Shown here one piece after another: positions 59,412 to 64,000 of a stretch of 64,000 nt of DNA. Position 1 is the first letter of the stretch; the number at the start of each line of letters is the position of its first letter. The DNA is from Streptomyces sp. ISL-94 (lineage in GTDB: Bacteria > Actinomycetota > Actinomycetes > Streptomycetales > Streptomycetaceae). The translations under genes were made by a program, and so were the position numbers. The notes beneath the pieces were generated by a model. It saw only the letters and a program-made list of their open reading frames with translations, was not told the origin of the DNA and did no database searches. The DNA lies in assembly GCF_018614075.1 (NCBI RefSeq), contig NZ_JAGGOZ010000045.1, positions 19,279-83,278 of the forward strand. Reading direction: 5' to 3'.

Positions 59412-60497
59412 GTGAACGGTGAGCACTGTCCAGATTGCGGCGCTGTAGGCGCCGGCTGCCGGTGTGCGCCGGGTGTGGGTTTCGACCCCTTGCGCATCCG
59501 TCCGTACGTGACGTTGCCAGATCCGGCCGAGCCCGACGAGGCGGCGCCCCCGCCGTCGCCGCCGCTGCCGCGCGGGGTGCCGGCCCAGGGCGGCACCGGC
59601 ACCCCGGCGTACGGGATACCCGCAGCGCCGGTCCAGCAGCCGTGGCCGGACTCGGACGCGACGGTCCGCCTCCCAGCGGTTCCGCCTATCCCGGCGGGTC
59701 CGGCGGGTCCGGCGGGTCCGGCGGGTCCGGCGGGTCCGGCGGGTCCGGCGGGTCCGGCGGGTCCGGCGGGTCCGGCGGGTCCGGCGGGTCCAGTTGGTCC
59801 GGCGGGTCCGACTGGTCCGGCGGCTCCAGCGGGTCCTGCGATGCCAGCGGGTCCGGCGGCTCCGGCGCCCGGGACGACGCTGTCCGCAAACGCTGGGGGC
59901 GGGGGAAGGGGCGGGGGCGGGGGCCCGGAGGAGCGGAACGGCGGCCGGGCTTCCCGGCGGCTGCTGCCGATCCTGCTCGGTGCCGGCGCGGTGATCGCCG
60001 TGGGTGGGACGGCGGCGGCGCTGTGGGTGCTCCCGACTTCCTCTGGGAGTGACACCGCGCTGCTCGACGCGAAGGCCTCGGCGCCTGCTCCGGGCATGGC
60101 TCCGGCCGAGTCGTCCGCGTCCCCGACCGCCTCGGCATCGGGCAGCCCGTCGGCCTCGCGTTCCGCGTCGCCGAGCGCCTCCAAGTCGGCTTCGCCCTCG
60201 CCGAGCGCGTCGCGCTCTGCGTCGGCGTCCCCGAGCCCGTCGCCGAGCGCGAGCCGCTCCGCGAGCCCTTCCTCCAAGCCGCCCGCAGAGGGGCCGACCC
60301 TGCGCTACGGGGACTCGGGCCCGGAGGTGGAGAAGCTCCAGCGCCTGCTGGCGGCACGCGGCCTGTACTCGGGCAAGATCAACGGCCGATTCGACGGGAA
60401 GGTCGAGAACGCGGTGTCGACCTTCCAGTACGAGAACGACATCGACAACGAGTGGGGCGTCTACGGTCCCGTGACCCGCCGGGCCCTGGAGGGATAG
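59412..60497 (+). CDS. membrane-anchored peptidoglycan-binding protein with collagen-like repeats
   Basis: A 361-residue protein. N-terminal CPDCGAVGAGCRC (residues 6-18) could bind zinc. A run of about ten identical GPA triplets plus GPV/GPT variants follows, then one TM helix (LLPILLGAGAVIAVGGTAAAL), an external Ser/Ala/Pro-rich stalk and a C-terminal PG_binding_1 domain (LRYGDSGPEVEKLQRLLAAR, INGRFDGKVENAVSTFQYEN). It would tether the membrane to the cell wall. GTG at 59412 has GGAGGGA upstream. The collagen-like run is encoded by 9-bp repeats (GCGGGTCCG) at 59694-59790. Confidence 0.87.
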   Translation: MNGEHCPDCGAVGAGCRCAPGVGFDPLRIRPYVTLPDPAEPDEAAPPPSPPLPRGVPAQGGTGTPAYGIPAAPVQQPWPDSDATVRLPAVPPIPAGPAGPAGPAGPAGPAGPAGPAGPAGPAGPAGPVGPAGPTGPAAPAGPAMPAGPAAPAPGTTLSANAGGGGRGGGGGPEERNGGRASRRLLPILLGAGAVIAVGGTAAALWVLPTSSGSDTALLDAKASAPAPGMAPAESSASPTASASGSPSASRSASPSASKSASPSPSASRSASASPSPSPSASRSASPSSKPPAEGPTLRYGDSGPEVEKLQRLLAARGLYSGKINGRFDGKVENAVSTFQYENDIDNEWGVYGPVTRRALEG

Positions 60498-60606
60498 GCA
60501 GAGAGAGGCGGGGAGAGCGGGGAGAGGCTGGGAGAGGCGGGCATCGGCAACCTCACACCGGTGCCGGTAGCGCGGATCGCCCTTCGTTTTGTATCGTGTA
60601 GGAACA

Positions 60607-60658
60607 AAGTGGTTCCGTCCTCATTCCCTGACCGGTGGACGGAACCACTTGTTCTCTT
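60607..60658 (+). terminator. hairpin with T-run directly upstream of the HAD gene
   Basis: Perfect 14-bp arms AAGTGGTTCCGTCC and GGACGGAACCACTT (60607-60620, 60637-60650) with a 16-nt loop, followed by GTTCTCTTTT. The T-run makes it look like a true intrinsic terminator or attenuator, unusual in this window. An A/T-richer stretch (TTTTGTATCGTGTAGG) lies just before it. Confidence 0.65.
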
Positions 60659-60684
60659 TTCCCGCCCCGTCTGGAGCCCCGCCG

Positions 60685-61377
60685 ATGCCGGCCAGCACCA
60701 CCACCGCGCCCGTCGTCCTCACCGCCAAGGCCCTGCTCCTGGACATGGACGGCACGATCGTCAACTCCGACGCGGTGGTCGAGCGCTGCTGGCGCGACTG
60801 GGCGGTGTCGCACGGGCTGGACCCGCAGGAGGCCCTCAAGGTCGTCCACGGCCGCCAGGGCTACGCCACCATGGCCGTCCTCCTCCCGGACCGCCCGATG
60901 GAGGTCAACCACGCGGAGAACGCGGTGATGCTCGCCCGCGAGACCGCCGACACCGACGGGGTGGTCCCGGTCGCGGGCGCCCCGGAGTTCATGGCGGCGA
61001 TCGACGGACTGCCGCACGCCCTGGTCACCTCCGCCGACGCGGCCCTGGCCACGGCCCGGATGACCGCGGCTGCCCTGCCGATGCCCGAGGTCCGGGTCAC
61101 GGCCGAGTCCGTCGAGGCCGGCAAGCCCGACCCCGAGGGCTTCCTCAAGGGCGCGGCCGCGCTGGGCGTGGACCCGGCCGACTGCATCGTGTTCGAGGAC
61201 TCCGCCGCCGGCATCGCCGCCGGACGGGCCGCGGGCATGCGCGTGATCGGGGTCGGCCCCCGCGCCGCTGCCCACGCCCCGACGGCCCACGTCGCCGACC
61301 TGACGGCCCTCGCCGTGACGCCCGCCGCCGACGGCTCGATCCGCATCACGCTCCGGCCGGCGGCAGCCGCCGCCTAG
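60685..61377 (+). CDS. HAD-superfamily phosphatase (beta-phosphoglucomutase/sugar-phosphatase-like)
   Basis: A 230-residue HAD hydrolase. Motif I DMDGTIVNSD with the nucleophile Asp and general acid Asp, motif II VTSADAAL (Thr/Ser), motif III Lys in GKPDPEGFLKGA, motif IV EDSAAGIAAGRAAG. A helical cap lies after motif I. It dephosphorylates a small sugar or polyol phosphate. ATG at 60685 starts MPASTTTAPVV; an upstream reading overlaps the hairpin. Its transcription may be attenuated by the hairpin at 60607. Confidence 0.9.
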   Translation: MPASTTTAPVVLTAKALLLDMDGTIVNSDAVVERCWRDWAVSHGLDPQEALKVVHGRQGYATMAVLLPDRPMEVNHAENAVMLARETADTDGVVPVAGAPEFMAAIDGLPHALVTSADAALATARMTAAALPMPEVRVTAESVEAGKPDPEGFLKGAAALGVDPADCIVFEDSAAGIAAGRAAGMRVIGVGPRAAAHAPTAHVADLTALAVTPAADGSIRITLRPAAAAA

Positions 61378-61382
61378 GACGC

Positions 61383-62357
61383 CTAGGCCACCGGCGCGGC
61401 CGTGGCGGCCGGCGCAGGGTCGGCTGCTGTCGAGAGGTCGAAGACCTCGGCCAGGAGTTCGTACGAGCGACGGCGGTCGGCCGGGTCCGGGGTGAGGGTG
61501 TTGATGATCAGCTCGTCCACGCCGTGGGTGAGGGCCAGCGTCGTCAGCGAGCTGTGCACCTGCTCGGGCGTCCCGGAGACGAGAGCCGTGCGGTGCACCT
61601 TGGCCCGCTCCAGCTCCGCACCCGTCCAGCGGTGCCGGCGGGTGGTCTCGTACGACGGCATGGGCCGGTCGTGGCCGAGGTCCTTGCGGGCGCGCCACAG
61701 CAGGAGGCTCTGGGCCAGTTCCTCGGCCCGGCCGGAGCTGTCCGCCGTCACCACGCGCACGGCGAGCGCCCCGCCCGCCCGTCGGCCGGTGGACGCGGTG
61801 AAGGCGTCGCGGTAGTCGCCGAACGCCTCACGGCCGCCGCCCGGGGAGAAGAAGTGCCCGAACGCGAACTCGGTGCCCAGCCGCCCGGCCAGCCGTGCCG
61901 ACTCGCGGCCCGCGCCCAGCAGCCACATCTGCGGCGGTACGGGGGCGTGCGGCACGACCCCGTCGGGGCCCAGCAGGGCGCGCAGCCGGGCGAGGCGTTC
62001 GGGGAAGTCACGCGCGGGGCCGCCGGCGCGCCCGATCCCGAGGTCGACCCGCCCGGGGTGGAGGGAGGCCAGGACTCCGAAGACCTCGGCGACCTTCGAC
62101 GGCTCGTAGCGGGGCAGGAGTACGCCGCCGGTTCCGATCCGCATCCGGGAGGTGTGGGCGAGCAGGGCCCCGGCGAGGATTTCCGGCGCGCTGCTCGCGA
62201 AGCCCGGGGAGCCGTGGTGTTCGGCGGCCCAGTACCGGGTGTAGCCGAGTGCTTCCGCGGCGCGGGCGAGGTCCACGGAAGCGCGCAGCGCCTGGTCGGG
62301 CGTGTGGTCCTCGCCGACCGGGGTCTGGTCCAGTACGGACAGGCGCAGCTTCGTCAT
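61383..62357 (-). CDS. LLM-class flavin-dependent oxidoreductase
   Basis: A 324-residue luciferase-like TIM-barrel enzyme of the single-chain type (MsnO8 group): LRLSVLDQTPVGEDHTPDQA, LGYTRYWAAEHHGSPGFASS, TGGVLLPRYEPSKVAEVFGV and LHPGRVDLGIGRAGGP. Probably an FMNH2-dependent monooxygenase or F420-dependent reductase. ATG at 62357 lies 13 nt after the stop of the upstream unknown gene, so it is the last gene of a three-gene operon with that protein and an esterase. Its stop is 5 nt from the convergent HAD gene. Confidence 0.87.
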   Translation of the reverse strand: MTKLRLSVLDQTPVGEDHTPDQALRASVDLARAAEALGYTRYWAAEHHGSPGFASSAPEILAGALLAHTSRMRIGTGGVLLPRYEPSKVAEVFGVLASLHPGRVDLGIGRAGGPARDFPERLARLRALLGPDGVVPHAPVPPQMWLLGAGRESARLAGRLGTEFAFGHFFSPGGGREAFGDYRDAFTASTGRRAGGALAVRVVTADSSGRAEELAQSLLLWRARKDLGHDRPMPSYETTRRHRWTGAELERAKVHRTALVSGTPEQVHSSLTTLALTHGVDELIINTLTPDPADRRRSYELLAEVFDLSTAADPAPAATAAPVA

Positions 62358-62370
62358 GAGGTGGTGCCTT

Positions 62371-62895
62371 TCAGTGCTGGTGGGCGGCGGCGGGAACGCC
62401 GGAGGCGCCGGCCATGGTCGCGGGCACGATCCTGAAGTCCGCCTGGAAGACGAGGTTGTGCAGGTCTGCGGCGGCGATGGCCCGCATGGTGGGGAGCTCG
62501 GCGGCGGCCTGCGCGTCGTCGAAGACGTTGAGCGGCCATTCGGAGACGGTCGCTCCGCGCAGGTGCGGGTGGTGGAAGGAGCTGCCGTAGTGCGCGTACA
62601 GCGTCACCGGCGGGATGTCGGCGGCCGACTGCTCGTCCCACCACAGGGTCCAGGCGTGGAAGAGGCTGCCGTCTTGGGCGCGTTGGACGCCGGTTGTGTC
62701 CACCACGCCCTGTCCCAGGAGCAGTTCCTCGTTGAGCTCGCGCAGGGCCTGGCGGGCGTACGGGTCCAGGAGTCCGGTGGCGGTGCGGAAGTGCTCCTCC
62801 TTGTCAGGGCGGGTGACGGCGTCTCCGTGGCGGCCGTCGCGCAGATCGGCGAAGTGCCGCAGCAGGGCGTCGAGGTTGGGGACGTCGGGGGTCAT
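62371..62895 (-). CDS. hypothetical protein in the LLM/esterase operon
   Basis: A 174-residue soluble protein: FRTATGLLDPYARQALRELN, EELLLGQGVVDTTGVQRAQD, FHAWTLWWDEQSAADIPPVT and LYAHYGSSFHHPHLRGATVS. It is rich in aromatic residues and His in the middle, which could suit metal or ligand binding, but no family is recognised. It lies between the esterase and the oxidoreductase with an 87-nt gap upstream that contains G/A-rich repeats (GGGAGGGAGG). Likely acts in the same pathway. Confidence 0.65.
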   Translation of the reverse strand: MTPDVPNLDALLRHFADLRDGRHGDAVTRPDKEEHFRTATGLLDPYARQALRELNEELLLGQGVVDTTGVQRAQDGSLFHAWTLWWDEQSAADIPPVTLYAHYGSSFHHPHLRGATVSEWPLNVFDDAQAAAELPTMRAIAAADLHNLVFQADFRIVPATMAGASGVPAAAHQH

Positions 62896-62982
62896 GTCGG
62901 CTCCGTGAGTGTGGTCTGGTGAGGTGTGAGAAGGGAAGGGAGGGAGGGAGGGGAGGGGAGGAAGGGAGCTGCGCCGGCTCGG

Positions 62983-63870
62983 TCAGGCGCCTGTGCCGTC
63001 CGGCGAGGTGAGGAGGTGCAGGGCCAGGCCGAGCCAGCGGCGCAGGGACACCGTCGAGTGGTTTCCGGGGCCGCCCGGGCCGCGGCCCGGTTGGAGGAAC
63101 GCCCCGTGGCCGGTCTGCTTGAACTCCCGCAGGGCGACCTCGACTCCGGCCGCCCGCAGCAGGCGCCCGTAGCGGTGCACGTCGTCGCTGACGGGGTCGA
63201 GGTCACCGGTGGCCATGACGACCGGTGCGAGACCGCGCAGGTCGGACGCCTCGAAGGGGGTGCTGTAGAGGCGCGTTCCGTCGGAGGCGACCGGCCGGCC
63301 CGACTGCCGGTAGTCCTGCCAGGCCGCGGTGAGGTAGGGCGCCGTCGGGAACATGTCGGGGAATCGGTGGTACGAGGCTGCCGTGCAGCCGGGGTCCAGT
63401 GGCGGGTAGGCGAGGACCTGGGCGGCCAGTTCCGTCCCGCGGTCGCGGCAGGCGAGGGCCGCGGAGGCGGCGAGGGTGCCGCCGGCACTGTCCCCGCCGA
63501 CGGCGAGGAGGGGCCGGCGGGCGCCGGTGGCCTCGGCGGCCGTGGCCTGCCGTCCGGCCCAGGCGAGCGCGGACAGGATGTCCTCGACCATCGCCGGATG
63601 CCGTACGTCGGGGGCCAGCCGGTAGTCGACGCTCACCACCGCGAAGCGGGAGAACTGGGCGAGTTCGGCCGTCGCGCCGTGCCAGTCCTGGGCGGATCCG
63701 GCGCGCCAGCTTCCACCGTGGGCCCACACCAGCCAGCCCTGCGGGGAGGGCCCGGCCGGCGGGAACACCCGGGCCGGGAGGGCTCCGGAGGGGGTGGGGA
63801 TGGACACCTGCTCCCAGCGGACGGCGGCGGCACGGCCGGCACTGTCGGCTGATCGTGTGGGTGTTGCCAT
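62983..63870 (-). CDS. alpha/beta-hydrolase, HSL-type esterase
   Basis: A 295-residue carboxylesterase of the hormone-sensitive-lipase family. Oxyanion motif HGGSW (HGG), nucleophile elbow GGDSAGGTL, acid Asp in MATGDLDPVSDD, and His in KQTGHGAFL. It hydrolyses short or medium acyl esters. ATG at 63870. It is the first gene of the operon with the unknown protein and the LLM oxidoreductase, suggesting oxidation and ester cleavage of one substrate, as in Baeyer-Villiger-type routes (inference). Confidence 0.9.
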   Translation of the reverse strand: MATPTRSADSAGRAAAVRWEQVSIPTPSGALPARVFPPAGPSPQGWLVWAHGGSWRAGSAQDWHGATAELAQFSRFAVVSVDYRLAPDVRHPAMVEDILSALAWAGRQATAAEATGARRPLLAVGGDSAGGTLAASAALACRDRGTELAAQVLAYPPLDPGCTAASYHRFPDMFPTAPYLTAAWQDYRQSGRPVASDGTRLYSTPFEASDLRGLAPVVMATGDLDPVSDDVHRYGRLLRAAGVEVALREFKQTGHGAFLQPGRGPGGPGNHSTVSLRRWLGLALHLLTSPDGTGA

Positions 63871-64000
63871 CGGGGTTCCTTTCCTTGGGTGGTCAGCGCT
63901 CGCGCCGTGCCCGAGGCCAACGTTCGCGGCCTGGGCAGGGCTGTCACAAGGCGGAGTTGCCTTAGTGGCGGCGCGTGCTGCGGAGGAAGAGAGCCGTGGT
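63871..64000. other. upstream region of the esterase operon, no gene seen
   Basis: The last 130 bp must hold the promoter of the minus-strand operon. An AAGGC/GCCTT inverted repeat lies at about 63948-63963. No coding frame is convincing up to the window edge. Confidence 0.4.

Overview
The window is high-GC actinobacterial DNA, almost certainly from a Streptomyces chromosome. Coding third positions are nearly all G or C, GTG starts are common, and genes overlap by GTGA/ATGA junctions. Typical Streptomyces families are present: an HTH/DUF397/RsbW-like trio, a PknB-type kinase and the intergenic repeat containing GTTTGAGGCGCG. I see no rRNA, tRNA, CRISPR array or complete mobile element.

Layout. 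(1) 1-7.1 kb: a minus-strand operon that looks like a small tailoring or biosynthetic set: flavin reductase, AroH-type chorismate-mutase-like protein, VAO-type FAD enzyme, acyl-CoA-dehydrogenase-fold monooxygenase, formyltransferase, cupin, MFS exporter and an SDR cut by the window edge. An amino-acid permease diverges from it. (2) 8.7-12.1 kb: a lipid-transfer-type thiolase and a double acyl-CoA dehydrogenase. (3) 12.2-21.8 kb: Ser/Thr kinase, kinase pseudogene, DUF397/HTH/ATPase trio, methyltransferase, amidase, F420-type oxidoreductase and small envelope proteins. (4) 21.9-26 kb: a prenyltransferase-like/methyltransferase/glycosyltransferase operon divergent from a KstR-type TetR regulator. 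(5) 26-29.6 kb: a decayed patch holding a 5'-truncated XRE-TPR regulator, an IS200/IS605 TnpB remnant, small proteins and a methyltransferase pseudogene that has lost its SAM-binding core. (6) 29.7-32.7 kb: ferredoxin, aldehyde dehydrogenase and an MBL hydrolase. (7) 32.7-39.4 kb: a cobalamin-riboswitch operon for an ECF transporter plus two secreted surface proteins. (8) 39.4-40.2 kb: a secreted transglycosylase with a structured leader. (9) 40.3-49.2 kb: two divergent, tightly overlapping operons encoding a HerA-like ATPase, a calpain-like protease with a long acidic leader and a small protein on one side, and an M48 metallopeptidase and a Ser-rich membrane protein on the other. (10) 49.3-52 kb: a FadA5-like thiolase divergent from a CYP125-like P450. 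(11) 52-64 kb: GT87-PAP2 fusion, MhuD-like heme monooxygenase, NTF2-like protein, GNAT, DHA2 exporter, peptidoglycan-binding protein, HAD phosphatase, and an operon of luciferase-like oxidoreductase, unknown protein and esterase.

Two themes connect scattered genes. First, a KstR-type regulator and five boxes close to the published KstR operator TnnAACnnGTTnnA (all beginning TAGAAC) lie before the ACAD/thiolase operon, the glycosyltransferase/KstR divergon, the aldehyde dehydrogenase/ferredoxin operon, fadA5 and cyp125. This points to a dispersed sterol or steroid side-chain catabolic regulon. A second palindrome, CTGACG-N3-CGTCAG, recurs at three of these or related promoters. Second, the 40-49 kb ATPase/protease locus has the tight gene coupling of one functional unit and is the best candidate here for an undescribed system. 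Protein identities rest on motif recognition and memory of families; no database search was run.
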